A DNA stretch of 64,000 nt from Nocardioides currus. GTDB lineage: Bacteria; Actinomycetota; Actinomycetes; Propionibacteriales; Nocardioidaceae. Each line of letters begins with the position of its first letter. Position 1 is the stretch's first letter. A program made the position numbers and the translations under genes. The stretch spans positions 806,001 through 870,000 of the forward strand of contig NZ_PYXZ01000001.1 of NCBI RefSeq assembly GCF_003057875.1. Reading direction: 5' to 3'. The notes under the pieces were generated by a model. The model was not told the DNA's origin. It made no database searches and saw only the letters and a program-made list of their open reading frames with translations. Below, one piece after another: positions 45,569 through 54,392 of this stretch.

Positions 45569-48500
45569 GTGAGCACTGCACTGCGAGGCGGGCAACGGCT
45601 CGACGAGCCGGAGATGCCCGGTGGCCAGATCGTGCTCCAGCCCCCGCCGGAGCTGACGGAGAACGAGGGTGCCAGCGGCGTCTTGATGAACGCCATCCCG
45701 ATGCTCGGCAGCCTCGGCTCCATCGTGCTGGTGGCGACCATGGGCGGCGGCGGCAACCGGACCCGCAGCTTCCTCGCGGCCGGCATGTTCCTCTTCGCCA
45801 CCCTCGGCTTCATCATCGTGCAGATCGACCGGCAGCGTAAGCAGCGGGCCCAGCAGGTCACCGGCTCGCGCACGGAGTACCTCCGCTACCTCGCCAACAT
45901 CCGCAAGGTCGCCCGTTCCGCCGCGGCGCAGCAGCGCCGGGCCCTGATGTGGCACCACCCCGAGCCGAGCGCCCTGCCGGCCCTCGCCGAGGACCGGACG
46001 CGACTGTGGGAGCACGGTCCGGGCGACGAGAACTACCTGCACGTGCGCTACGGCCTGTGCTCGCAGCCGCTGTCGATGGAGCTCGTGCCGCCGGAGAGCG
46101 CGCCGATCGACCAGGTCGACCCGGCCGCCGCATCGGCGCTGCACCGGCTCCTCGTCGTGCACCGCCTGCAGCCCAACCTGCCGGCCTCCATCGACCTGCG
46201 CGCCTTCGACCGCATCGAGCTCTGCGGTCCCGAGGAGGACGTGCGCTCGGCTGCTCGCGCGATGATCTGCTCGGCCACCGCCTTCCACAACCCCGACCAG
46301 CTCGTGGTCGCGGTGCTCAGCTCGGAGGCCAACCTGACCCACTGGGACTGGGTCAAGTGGCTGCCGCACGCCCAGAGCTCGCGCGAGGTCGACGCGGTCG
46401 GCCCCCGGCGGCTCGTCGGGACCTCGATCGACGACCTCGGCACCCTGCTGCCCCCCGACCTCAGCGACCGACCGCGCTTCGGCGCCGACGAGCGACCGCC
46501 GACGCCGCACATCCTGCTCGTGATCGACGGCGGCCACCTGCCGCCCGGCAACCACGTCGTCCCGCCCGACGGCCTGCACGGCGTGACCGTGCTCGACCTG
46601 CCCGCGCGCTGGGACGAGCTCGAGGACTCGACCCGGCTGCGGCTCCAGTTCGCCGAGGGTCGACCCGAGCTCGGCAAGCTGCCCGTGCTCGGGGTCAGGG
46701 TCCGCGAGGAGCCGGTGAAGGCGCTGATCGACCAGTGCGACCTGGCCACGGCCGAGGCGTTCGCCCGCCGGATGGCGCCCCTCAAGACCGTGTCCGCCGA
46801 CGCCGCGTCCGGCTCGGCCGTCGACATCACCTCCGCCAACCCCGACCACATGGAGCTGCTCGGGCTCGGCGACATCCACACCTTCGACCCGTCGAGCTCG
46901 TGGCGACCGCGCCCCGCCCGCGACCGCTTGCGCGTGCCCATCGGCATCGGCGACTCGGGCGGCCTCGTCCACCTCGACATCAAGGAGTCCGCCCAGCAGG
47001 GCATGGGCCCGCACGGGCTCTGCATCGGCGCCACGGGGTCCGGCAAGTCGGAGTTCCTGCGCACCCTCGTGCTCGGCCTCGTGATGACCCACTCCCCCGA
47101 CCAGCTCAACCTCGTGCTGGTCGACTTCAAGGGCGGCGCGACGTTCGCCGGCATGGCCGACATGCCGCACGTGTCGGCCGTCATCACCAACCTCGCCAAC
47201 GAGCTCACCCTCGTCGACCGCATGCAGGACGCCCTGTCCGGCGAGATGGTGCGCCGCCAGGAGCTGCTCCGCGACGCCGGCAACTACGCCTCGATCCGCG
47301 ACTACGAGAAGGCCCGCGCCAACGGCGAGGACCTCGCGCCGATGCCGTCGCTGTTCATCGTGGTCGACGAGTTCTCCGAGATGCTCTCGGCCAAGCCGGA
47401 GTTCATCGACCTCTTCGTGGCCATCGGCCGCCTCGGTCGCTCGCTCGGCCTGCACCTCCTGCTCGCCTCGCAACGCCTCGAGGAGGGCCGCCTGCGCGGG
47501 CTCGAGTCCCACCTGTCCTACCGCGTCGGCCTGCGCACCTTCTCCGCCGGCGAGTCCCGCGCGGTGCTCGGCGTCCCGGACGCCTACGAGCTGCCCGCGG
47601 TCCCCGGCCTCGGCTACCTCAAGCCCGACCAGTCGACCCTGCTGCGGTTCAAGGCGGCGTACGTCTCCGGACCGCCGAGCGGGCGCGCGCGCGTGAGCCG
47701 CGACGAGGGCGGCCACGTGCGCGGCATCCTCCCCTTCACCATCTCCGAGGTGCAGGCGCTCGAGGCCCTCGAGGGCGAGGAAGAGGTCGCCCCGGTCGCC
47801 GTGCAGCAGCAGGGCGAGCAGCCCTCGCTGCTCGACATCGCGGTCGGCCGGATGGTCGGCGTGGGCAACCCCGCCCACCAGGTCTGGCTGCCGCCGCTCG
47901 ACGTGCCCGACACCCTCGACGAGCTGATGCCCGACCTGGTCGAGGACCCCGAGCTCGGCCTGGTCTCCCCCCAGTGGCGCGACCTCAACGGCCTCGTGAT
48001 CCCTCTCGGCACCGTCGACCGGCCGCGCGAGCAGCGCCGCGACACGATGACGCTCAACCTGTCGGGCGCGTCGGGCCACGTCGCCATCGTGGGTGGTCCC
48101 CGCTCCGGCAAGAGCACGCTCCTGCGCACGATCGTCACGAGCATGGGCCTGGTCTCGACGCCGGCCGAGTCGCAGTTCTTCGTGCTCGACTTCGGCGGCG
48201 GCACGTTCGCCCCGCTGACGCGCTTCCCGCACGTGTCCGGTGTCGCGACGCGGTCGGAGCCCGACGTCGTGCGCCGCGTGGTGGCCGAGATCCAGGGCGT
48301 CGTCGACCGGCGCGAGGCCTACTTCCGCGAGAACGGCATCGACTCCATCGAGACCTACCGCCTGCGCCGGGCGCAGGGCCGCGCCGACGACGGCTGGGGC
48401 GACGTGTTCCTGGTGATCGACGGCTGGAGCACGCTGCGCGCGGAGTTCGACGACCTCGAGATGGAGCTCCAGCAGCTCGCCGGTCGCGGCCTGACCTTCG

Positions 48501-49567
48501 GCCTGCACATCGTGGCCGCCGCGACGCGGTGGGCCGACTTCCGCGCGGCCATGCGCGACGTCTTCGGTTCCAAGCTCGAGCTGCGACTCGGCGACCCCGT
48601 CGACTCGGAGATCGACCGCAAGGTGGCGGCCCTCGTGCCGACCGGTCGACCCGGTCGCGGCCTCGTGCCGAGCAAGCTGCACTTCCTCGGCGCGCTCCCG
48701 CGCGTCGACGGTGACGGTGACGCCGTCAGCCTCGGCGAGGGCGTCGACAACCTCATCGACCGCGCCAACGCCGCCTGGAAGGGAGCCCCCGGCCCCAAGC
48801 TGCGACTGCTCCCCGAGCTCATCAGCCTGGACAAGATCCGCGAGGACGCCGTGCGCCGCAAGGTGGACGAGAAGCGCATCCTCATCGGCATCAACGAGAA
48901 GGAGCTGGCGCCGGTCGCCATCGACGTCGCAGCCGAGCCGCACCTGCTGGTGTACGGCGACGGGCAGTCCGGCAAGAGCGCGCTGCTGCGCAACTACGTG
49001 CAGGAGGTCATGCGCACGCGCACCCCGAAGGAGGCGCAGATCGTCGTCGTCGACTACCGCCGCTCCCTGCTCGGCGAGGTCCCCGACGAGTACCTCCTCA
49101 ACTACCTGACGTCCGCCACCCAGGCGACGCCGACGTTGAAGGACATCGCGACCTACCTCGAGAGCCGGATCCCCGGTCCCGACGTCACCCCCGACCAGCT
49201 GCGCAACCGGTCGTGGTGGACGGGTGCGGAGGTGTTCGTCGTGGTCGACGACTACGACCTCGTCGCGACCCAGCAGTCCTCGCCGGTGCAGGCGCTGCAG
49301 CCACTGATGGCGCAGGCCCGCGACACCGGGCTGCACCTCGTGGTCGCGCGCCGCGTCGGCGGGGCGTCGCGGGCGTCGTACGAACCGGTGCTCCAGTCGA
49401 TGCGCGACCTCGCCATGCCGGGCATCCTGCTCTCCGGCCCGCGCGACGAGGGCGCCCTGATCGGCAATCTCCGCCCGCAGCCGGCCCCGCCCGGTCGGGC
49501 GCGCGTCGTCACCCGCGACAAGGGGATCGAGGTCGCGCAGCTCGCGTGGACCGAGCCGATGACCTGA
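45569..49567 (+). CDS. eccC: Type VII secretion ATPase EccC (single chain, three FtsK-like domains)
   Basis: 1332 residues. Two membrane segments at about 36-75. ATPase 1 at about 470-700 with Walker A GATGSGKSEF and intact Walker B IVVDEFSE. ATPase 2 at about 820-1010 with GGPRSGKSTLL but VIDGWS at Walker B. ATPase 3 from about 1110 with GDGQSGKSALL and VVVDDYD. So only ATPase 1 has the full D-E pair. EccC drives secretion and recognises the Y-x3-D/E signals through its last domain. GTG at 45569 with GGGGGA upstream and TATCAT at 45525-45530. Confidence 0.94.
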   Translation: MSTALRGGQRLDEPEMPGGQIVLQPPPELTENEGASGVLMNAIPMLGSLGSIVLVATMGGGGNRTRSFLAAGMFLFATLGFIIVQIDRQRKQRAQQVTGSRTEYLRYLANIRKVARSAAAQQRRALMWHHPEPSALPALAEDRTRLWEHGPGDENYLHVRYGLCSQPLSMELVPPESAPIDQVDPAAASALHRLLVVHRLQPNLPASIDLRAFDRIELCGPEEDVRSAARAMICSATAFHNPDQLVVAVLSSEANLTHWDWVKWLPHAQSSREVDAVGPRRLVGTSIDDLGTLLPPDLSDRPRFGADERPPTPHILLVIDGGHLPPGNHVVPPDGLHGVTVLDLPARWDELEDSTRLRLQFAEGRPELGKLPVLGVRVREEPVKALIDQCDLATAEAFARRMAPLKTVSADAASGSAVDITSANPDHMELLGLGDIHTFDPSSSWRPRPARDRLRVPIGIGDSGGLVHLDIKESAQQGMGPHGLCIGATGSGKSEFLRTLVLGLVMTHSPDQLNLVLVDFKGGATFAGMADMPHVSAVITNLANELTLVDRMQDALSGEMVRRQELLRDAGNYASIRDYEKARANGEDLAPMPSLFIVVDEFSEMLSAKPEFIDLFVAIGRLGRSLGLHLLLASQRLEEGRLRGLESHLSYRVGLRTFSAGESRAVLGVPDAYELPAVPGLGYLKPDQSTLLRFKAAYVSGPPSGRARVSRDEGGHVRGILPFTISEVQALEALEGEEEVAPVAVQQQGEQPSLLDIAVGRMVGVGNPAHQVWLPPLDVPDTLDELMPDLVEDPELGLVSPQWRDLNGLVIPLGTVDRPREQRRDTMTLNLSGASGHVAIVGGPRSGKSTLLRTIVTSMGLVSTPAESQFFVLDFGGGTFAPLTRFPHVSGVATRSEPDVVRRVVAEIQGVVDRREAYFRENGIDSIETYRLRRAQGRADDGWGDVFLVIDGWSTLRAEFDDLEMELQQLAGRGLTFGLHIVAAATRWADFRAAMRDVFGSKLELRLGDPVDSEIDRKVAALVPTGRPGRGLVPSKLHFLGALPRVDGDGDAVSLGEGVDNLIDRANAAWKGAPGPKLRLLPELISLDKIREDAVRRKVDEKRILIGINEKELAPVAIDVAAEPHLLVYGDGQSGKSALLRNYVQEVMRTRTPKEAQIVVVDYRRSLLGEVPDEYLLNYLTSATQATPTLKDIATYLESRIPGPDVTPDQLRNRSWWTGAEVFVVVDDYDLVATQQSSPVQALQPLMAQARDTGLHLVVARRVGGASRASYEPVLQSMRDLAMPGILLSGPRDEGALIGNLRPQPAPPGRARVVTRDKGIEVAQLAWTEPMT

Positions 49568-49590
49568 CCCGACCCACCGCGCAGCGGTGG

Positions 49591-49630
49591 GTGAGCCACC
49601 GTCCCGGCCCGGGGACGGTGGCTGGCTCAC
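49591..49630. terminator. Large palindrome between eccC and the HerA-like gene
   Basis: Ten-base stem CCACCGTCCC / GGGACGGTGG with outer GTGAG / CTCAC arms. It lies between converging genes and is similar to the repeats at 38842-38972. Confidence 0.65.
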
Positions 49631-49655
49631 CGCCGCGGGCGGTCGTCCCGATGGG

Positions 49656-51377
49656 TCAGCGACGTCCGGACTTGAACATCCCCCGGGCGACCTCGCGGGC
49701 CGCCGTACGCATGAAGTCCTTGAACGCGCTGGACTTCACGACGTCCATGACGATCCCGTCGTCGTCCTTCTTGGCCTGCTTGGTGACGCGGGTGGCCTTC
49801 TGCTCGCGCGCCATCTCCTTGATCCTCGCGTCCTCGGCTGCCTTGCGGGCACCCTCCTCGATGCGCGCGGCGAGCTTCTCCCGGGCCGACTCGCGGTCGA
49901 CGACCTCGCTGTACTTCGCGTGCAGCGGGCTCGCCTCGACCGCGGCCTGCATGGCCGTCGCGTCGGCGGCACCCATCAGCGACTCGGGGGCGCGCAGGCG
50001 CGTCCAGGCCACGGGGGTCGGGGCGCCACGCTCGTTCATCACCGTCACGACGGCCTCGCCGATGCCGAGGCTGGTGATGACCTCGCCGAGGTCGTCGTAG
50101 GCCGAGGTCGGGTAGGTGTTGACGGTCTGCTTCAGCGCCTTGGCGTCGTTGGGCGTGTGGGCGCGCAGCTGGTGCTGGATGCGGGAGCCGAGCTGGGCGA
50201 GCACGTCATCCGGGACGTCGGTGGGGCTCTGCGTCACGAAGAAGACGCCGACGCCCTTCGAGCGGATCAGCCGCACGGTCTGGGCGATCTGGTCGAGGAA
50301 CGCGTCGGAGGCGTCGTTGAAGAGCAGGTGCGCCTCGTCGAAGAAGAACACGAGCTTGGGTCGGTCGATGTCGCCGACCTCGGGCAGGTCGTGGAACAGG
50401 TCGGCCAGCAGCCACATCAAGAAGGTGGAGAACAGCGCGGGGCGGTCCTGGAGGTTGGGCAGCTCGACGAGGCTGATGACGCCCTGGCCGTCGGTCACCT
50501 TGAGGAACTCGCTCGACTCGAACTCCGGCTCGCCGAAGAACGCGTCGGCGCCCTGGGCCTGGAACGAGATGAGCTCGCGCAGGATCACGCCGGCCGTCGC
50601 GCTGGAGAGCCCGCCGAGGCCCTTGAGGTCGGCCTTGCCCTCGTCGCTGGTGAGGAACTGCACCACGGCGCGCAGGTCGGCGAGGTCGAGGAGCGGCAGC
50701 CCGGCCTGGTCGGCGTAGTGGAAGACCAGCCCGAGGCTCGACTCCTGGGTCTCGTTGAGCCCGAGGACCTTGCTCAGCAGCATCGGGCCGAAGGAGGTCA
50801 TGGTGACGCGGAGGGGTACGCCGATGCCCTGACCGCCGAGGGCGAAGAACTCGGTCGGGAAACCGGTCGCGGCCCACTGCTGCCCCACGGACGCAGCCCG
50901 GGCGGTGATCTTCTCGCCGCCCTCGCCCGGCACGCTGAGCCCGGACAGGTCGCCCTTGATGTCGGCGGCGAACACCGGCACGCCGTTGGCACTCAGCTGC
51001 TCGGCCAGCAGCTGCAGCGTCTTGGTCTTGCCGGTGCCGGTGGCCCCGGCAACGAGGCCGTGGCGGTTGAGCATTCCGAGCGGGATGCGGATGTGCACGT
51101 CGGAGAGGTGGGTCGCATCGAGCATCAGGCCGCCGAGCTCCAGCGCCGTCCCCTCGAAGGTGTAGCCCGGCGCGACGGCCGCGGAGATCGGGTCGAGCTC
51201 GGCCGGCGCCGCGGGCGCCGCGACCGGAGTCGCGGGGGCCTCGGGCGCCTCCGTCGGTGCCGCGGCGGGAGCCTCCGACGTGGTCACGGTGGGCGACTCC
51301 GTGGGCGACTCGGCAGGCGCCTCGGCGGGCACCTCCGTCGGCTCCGGCGTGACGGGCGGCTCGGGAGTCTGCGTCAT
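49656..51377 (-). CDS. HerA-like helicase/ATPase (DUF853, YjgR type)
   Basis: 573 residues. A Pro/Ala/Glu-rich N-terminus of about 60 residues precedes the ATPase: Walker A GATGTGKTKTLQLL near 120, FAADIKGDLSGLS, Walker B LVFFFDEAHLLFNDA near 345, and FVTQSPTDVPDDVL as sensor. A charged helical C-terminus (IEEGARKAAEDARIKEMAREQ) follows. The family is related to HerA/VirB4 pumps but its role is unclear. TAGGCT six bases before the ATG suggests a leaderless start. No motif ties it to the ESX genes. Confidence 0.88.
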   Translation of the reverse strand: MTQTPEPPVTPEPTEVPAEAPAESPTESPTVTTSEAPAAAPTEAPEAPATPVAAPAAPAELDPISAAVAPGYTFEGTALELGGLMLDATHLSDVHIRIPLGMLNRHGLVAGATGTGKTKTLQLLAEQLSANGVPVFAADIKGDLSGLSVPGEGGEKITARAASVGQQWAATGFPTEFFALGGQGIGVPLRVTMTSFGPMLLSKVLGLNETQESSLGLVFHYADQAGLPLLDLADLRAVVQFLTSDEGKADLKGLGGLSSATAGVILRELISFQAQGADAFFGEPEFESSEFLKVTDGQGVISLVELPNLQDRPALFSTFLMWLLADLFHDLPEVGDIDRPKLVFFFDEAHLLFNDASDAFLDQIAQTVRLIRSKGVGVFFVTQSPTDVPDDVLAQLGSRIQHQLRAHTPNDAKALKQTVNTYPTSAYDDLGEVITSLGIGEAVVTVMNERGAPTPVAWTRLRAPESLMGAADATAMQAAVEASPLHAKYSEVVDRESAREKLAARIEEGARKAAEDARIKEMAREQKATRVTKQAKKDDDGIVMDVVKSSAFKDFMRTAAREVARGMFKSGRR

Positions 51378-51440
51378 GCTCGCAGCCTAGCCAGCCCCGC
51401 GCCCGGTGGGACCTGTCGAAGGCGTCGATATAGTCGCGCC
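51378..51440. promoter_or_regulatory. Divergent pair of leaderless promoters
   Basis: In 63 bases, TATAGT (51429-51434) stands six bases before the GTG of the rightward gene, and TAGGCT on the other strand stands six bases before the ATG of the HerA-like gene. Confidence 0.6.
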
Positions 51441-51740
51441 GTGATCTTCAAGCGGGTGGGCCGGGAACGTCCCTACCCCGCGCACGGGCTGGAGCCGCGT
51501 GACTGGGCCAGGATCCCCCCGCGCCAGGTCCGCATCGACCACCTGATCACCACCAAGGACATCCTCCAGCTCGCCACCCTGCTGGACGACGACTCGACAT
51601 TCTACGGCGACCTGTTCGCCCACGTCGTGGAGTGGCAGGGCGAGCTCTACCTCGAGGACGGACTGCACCGGGCGCTCCGGGCCGCCCTGCACCAGCGCAA
51701 CATCCTGCACGCCCGCGTCTACCAGGGCGGGGACCGATGA
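51441..51740 (+). CDS. Conserved actinobacterial small protein of unknown function
   Basis: 99 residues. RIDHLITTKDILQLATLLDDDSTFYGDLFAHVVEW and GELYLEDGLHRALRAAL look like a compact helical fold resembling ParB/Srx-like domains that position a G-x-H-R motif. Databases sometimes label relatives as VapB-type antitoxins, but no toxin gene accompanies it. GTG start with TATAGT six bases upstream. It overlaps the next gene by four bases (ATGA), and that gene codes a cell-envelope protein, so an envelope-related role is possible. Confidence 0.75.
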   Translation: MIFKRVGRERPYPAHGLEPRDWARIPPRQVRIDHLITTKDILQLATLLDDDSTFYGDLFAHVVEWQGELYLEDGLHRALRAALHQRNILHARVYQGGDR

Positions 51741-52243
51741 GCGCGGCGCTGCGGTCCACGGTGACCCTGCTCGTGCTGGGCCTGCTGCTGGTCGTCGCCG
51801 CCCTGTGGGGCTGGAACGCGATGACCAAGCCGTTCCCCAGCTCGGAGCCGGCCCCGCTGTGCACCGAGACGACGGTCGACACGGGGACGCAGGTCTTCCG
51901 CGACCAGGTGGCCGTGAGCGTCTACAACGGGAGCAACCGCAACGGCCTGGCCGGCGCGACCATGGAGCAGCTGGAGGAGCGCGGGTTCGTCGGCGCCGAC
52001 AGCGGCAACGCGCCCGCGAAGATCAACGGGGTCCAGATCTGGAGCGACGAGCCGCGCAACGCGGCGGTGCGCCTGGTGGCGCGCCAGTTCAAGAACGCCA
52101 AGGTCGTCTCGGGCGAGGAGCTCGGCCGCGGGGTCGTGGTGGTGGTCGGCGAGACCTTCAAGTCGCTGCGCAAGAAGGAGGTCGAGTCGGTCGACGCCGT
52201 CGAGGCCTCGACCTTCTGCAGTCCGCCGGAGAGCGCGGAGTAG
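51737..52243 (+). CDS. Membrane-anchored LytR C-terminal domain protein
   Basis: 168 residues. One N-terminal membrane segment at about 8-26 and an external LytR_C domain at about 50-145 (QVAVSVYNGSNRNGLAGATM, LEERGFVGADSGNAP, VVVVVGETFKSL). Two cysteines (near 42 and 162) could form a disulfide. Stand-alone LytR_C proteins such as mycobacterial Cei (Rv2700) support cell-envelope integrity. Coupled to the preceding small gene. Confidence 0.85.
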   Translation: MSAALRSTVTLLVLGLLLVVAALWGWNAMTKPFPSSEPAPLCTETTVDTGTQVFRDQVAVSVYNGSNRNGLAGATMEQLEERGFVGADSGNAPAKINGVQIWSDEPRNAAVRLVARQFKNAKVVSGEELGRGVVVVVGETFKSLRKKEVESVDAVEASTFCSPPESAE

Positions 52244-52250
52244 CGACCGC

Positions 52251-53762
52251 TCAGTCCTTGGGCTTGCGGCCGTTGCCGAGCCACTGCGCCAGCCGGCCGC
52301 CGGACGACACCTGGCGCAGCCGCTCCTCGGTCGCCTCCCGCGCCTTGCGCGGCGTCACCACCAGCAGGTCGTCGCCGTGTCGCAGCACGGTCCGCCGCTC
52401 CGGCACCAGCGCCTGCCCCTGCCTGATCACCAGCGACACCGAGGCGCCGGGCGGCAGCCGGAGCTCGCCGACCTCGACGCCGTGCATGCGTGAGCTGTCG
52501 GCGATGGTGACCTGGAGCAGGTCGGCGGCGAGCCGCTCGAGCGGCGCCGCCTCCACCTCGAGCCCGCGAGGTTCGGAGCGCCGCGCGACGCCCAGCAACC
52601 GGGCGACCAGCGGCAGCGTCGGTCCGGTGAGCATCGTGTAGATGACCACCATGACGAAGACGATGTCGAAGAGGCGGTCGGACCCCTCGACGCCCTCGGC
52701 GAGCGGGATGGTCGTCAGCACGATCGGTACGGCGCCACGCAGCCCGGCCCACGAGATGAACCCGAGCTCGCGCCACGGCATCGGCTGGACGACCGAGCTC
52801 ACCAGCACCGACAGCGGGCGCGCCACGACGGTGAGGATCAGGCCGGTCACGACCGCGTAGCCGACGATCTCCAGGGTGATCCGGCTCGGCGAGAGCAGCA
52901 GCCCGAGCATGACGAACAGCCCGATCTGCGCCAGCCACGCCAGGCCCTCGGCGAACGACCTGGTCGCCACCCGGTGGGGCAGCTCCTGGTTGCCGAGGAT
53001 CAGCGCGGCGACGTACACCGCGGCGAACCCGGAGGCGTGGAGGGCCGCCGCGCCGCCGTACGCGATGAAGGTCAGGCAGAGGACGGCGAGGGGGTAGAGG
53101 CCCGACGACGGCAGGGCGGCGCGGCGCATCACCCAGGCGCCGCCGACCCCCGCGACCACGCCGATGGTCGCGCCGACGACCAGCTCGAACACGATCGTGC
53201 CGGCGACGTTGACCAGGCCGCTCTCGGCCGCCGCCCCGGTCGAGATGACGGAGACGAGGACGACCGTGGGAGCGTCGTTGAGACCCGACTCCGCCTCGAG
53301 CGCGCCGGTCAACCGCTTGGGCAGGGGGACGACGCGCAGCACCGAGAACACCGCCGCGGCGTCCGTCGGCGAGCAGACGGCGCCCAGCAGGATGGCCAGC
53401 TCCCACGGCAGGCCGAGCAGGTAGTGCGCACCGACGGCGACCACGGCCACCGAGATCGCGACGCCGAGCGTCGCGAGCGAGACCCCGAGCCTGATGGAGG
53501 GCCGCATCTCGCGCCAGCTCGTGGTGAGACCACCCTCGGCCAGGATCAGCGCGAGCGCGCCGAAGCCGAGCGCGTGCGCGAGCTGGGCGTCGTCGAAGTT
53601 GATGCCGAGTCCCGACTCACCGAGCAGCACGCCCATCAGCAGGTAGAACAGCAGGCTGGGCAGGCCGACGCCGGCGGAGAGCCGCACGGCGAGGATCGCG
53701 GCCAGCGTGACCAATGACCCCACGAGCAGGAACGAGTCGAGCTGGTGGACGTCGAAGGTCAC
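52251..53762 (-). CDS. K+/H+ antiporter of the CPA1 family with TrkA_C domain
   Basis: 503 residues from the GTG at 53762; 515 from a GTG at 53798. Twelve or so membrane segments; the transport core includes GVLLGESGLGINFDDAQLA, LGAVCSPTDAAAVFSVLR (the acidic ion-binding pair) and ESGLNDAPTVVLV. A C-terminal TrkA_C domain (VGELRLPPGASVSLVIRQGQ) near 415-475 probably senses nucleotides. It resembles CvrA/NhaP2-type antiporters. The downstream GTG has AGAAGAGG upstream and TAGGAT further up would place the RNA start near 53798. Confidence 0.87.
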   Translation of the reverse strand: MTFDVHQLDSFLLVGSLVTLAAILAVRLSAGVGLPSLLFYLLMGVLLGESGLGINFDDAQLAHALGFGALALILAEGGLTTSWREMRPSIRLGVSLATLGVAISVAVVAVGAHYLLGLPWELAILLGAVCSPTDAAAVFSVLRVVPLPKRLTGALEAESGLNDAPTVVLVSVISTGAAAESGLVNVAGTIVFELVVGATIGVVAGVGGAWVMRRAALPSSGLYPLAVLCLTFIAYGGAAALHASGFAAVYVAALILGNQELPHRVATRSFAEGLAWLAQIGLFVMLGLLLSPSRITLEIVGYAVVTGLILTVVARPLSVLVSSVVQPMPWRELGFISWAGLRGAVPIVLTTIPLAEGVEGSDRLFDIVFVMVVIYTMLTGPTLPLVARLLGVARRSEPRGLEVEAAPLERLAADLLQVTIADSSRMHGVEVGELRLPPGASVSLVIRQGQALVPERRTVLRHGDDLLVVTPRKAREATEERLRQVSSGGRLAQWLGNGRKPKD

Positions 53763-53798
53763 CGGCGCCTCTTCTCTGGTCAGCTCGGGTCGGGACAC

Positions 53799-53959
53799 GA
53801 TCCTATCGGTGGCGCAGGGGCCCCTCGACCGCGCCGGGACCGCGTGGACGGCCCGTCCGGACCGCTTGAAAATTGAACGCCCTCGCCGGGTTTGGGAGCC
53901 CGCGCCCCGGGTAGGGGCGCTGAATCAAGTGCACGGGGATGACGAGAAGGGTGTGATCG
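53799..53959. other. Intergenic region upstream of the WXG-EspG-hydrolase operon
   Basis: About 160-200 bases between divergent genes. It holds a TTGAAAATTGAA stretch at 53869-53880 that could supply a -35 box, and a small hairpin GCGCCCC / GGGGCGC at 53902-53920. No confident -10 box for the rightward operon. Confidence 0.35.
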
Positions 53960-54391
53960 ATGTACGGCGACACCGCCGCATCGCGTAAGCGCGTCGCCCA
54001 GCTGCGCGAACAGGGCGGCGACATCCGCGCCGCCGCCGACCACCTGGTCGCCCAGGCCGAGAGCGTCCCCTGGCGCGGCCGGGCCGCCGACGCGATGCGC
54101 GCCCGCATCAAGGAGCGGGCCAACCAGCTCCGCGTCGCCGCCGGCCACCACGAGACGGCTGCCGACTCCCTCGCGCGCCACCTCGGCGAGATCGACGCCC
54201 GCAAGGACGCGATCGAGACGATCCGCCACAAGGCCGACTCCCTCACCGGCGACGCCGCCAGCCGGATCGCGGCCCTCGAGGCGGAGGGCGACGGAGCGCA
54301 GCCCAGCGACCAGGACGTCGTCCTCGCCGCCTTCGTGCCACCCCCGGCCGGTCACAAGGACTGGCTCAGCGTCGAGCTCCCGGGACTCTGA
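53960..54391 (+). CDS. WXG-motif helical protein, candidate ESX substrate
   Basis: 143 residues, two long helices around W38-R39-G40 (SVPWRGRAADAMRARI), the WXG100 hallmark, followed by a less ordered tail that makes it longer than usual. The helices AADHLVAQAESV and RVAAGHHETAADSLARHL resemble those of ESX WXG/PE-PPE-like proteins. No Y-x3-D/E motif at the very end. GAGAAGGG precedes the ATG. One base separates it from the EspG-like gene, so it is the first gene of a three-gene operon. Confidence 0.75.
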   Translation: MYGDTAASRKRVAQLREQGGDIRAAADHLVAQAESVPWRGRAADAMRARIKERANQLRVAAGHHETAADSLARHLGEIDARKDAIETIRHKADSLTGDAASRIAALEAEGDGAQPSDQDVVLAAFVPPPAGHKDWLSVELPGL

Positions 54392-54392
54392 C

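Noticed and set aside
45554-49630. 1358-codon open frame antisense to eccC
   Set aside because: A shadow of the long eccC gene: skewed composition and no motifs, while eccC has all its ATPase motifs.
49656-51377. HerA-like ATPase as a part of the ESX machine
   Set aside because: It has its own leaderless promoter, faces away from eccC behind a terminator, and belongs to a widespread family found in bacteria without ESX systems.
51441-52243. Toxin-antitoxin pair
   Set aside because: The first protein resembles some proteins labelled VapB, but the second is a LytR_C membrane protein and no PIN-domain toxin is present.
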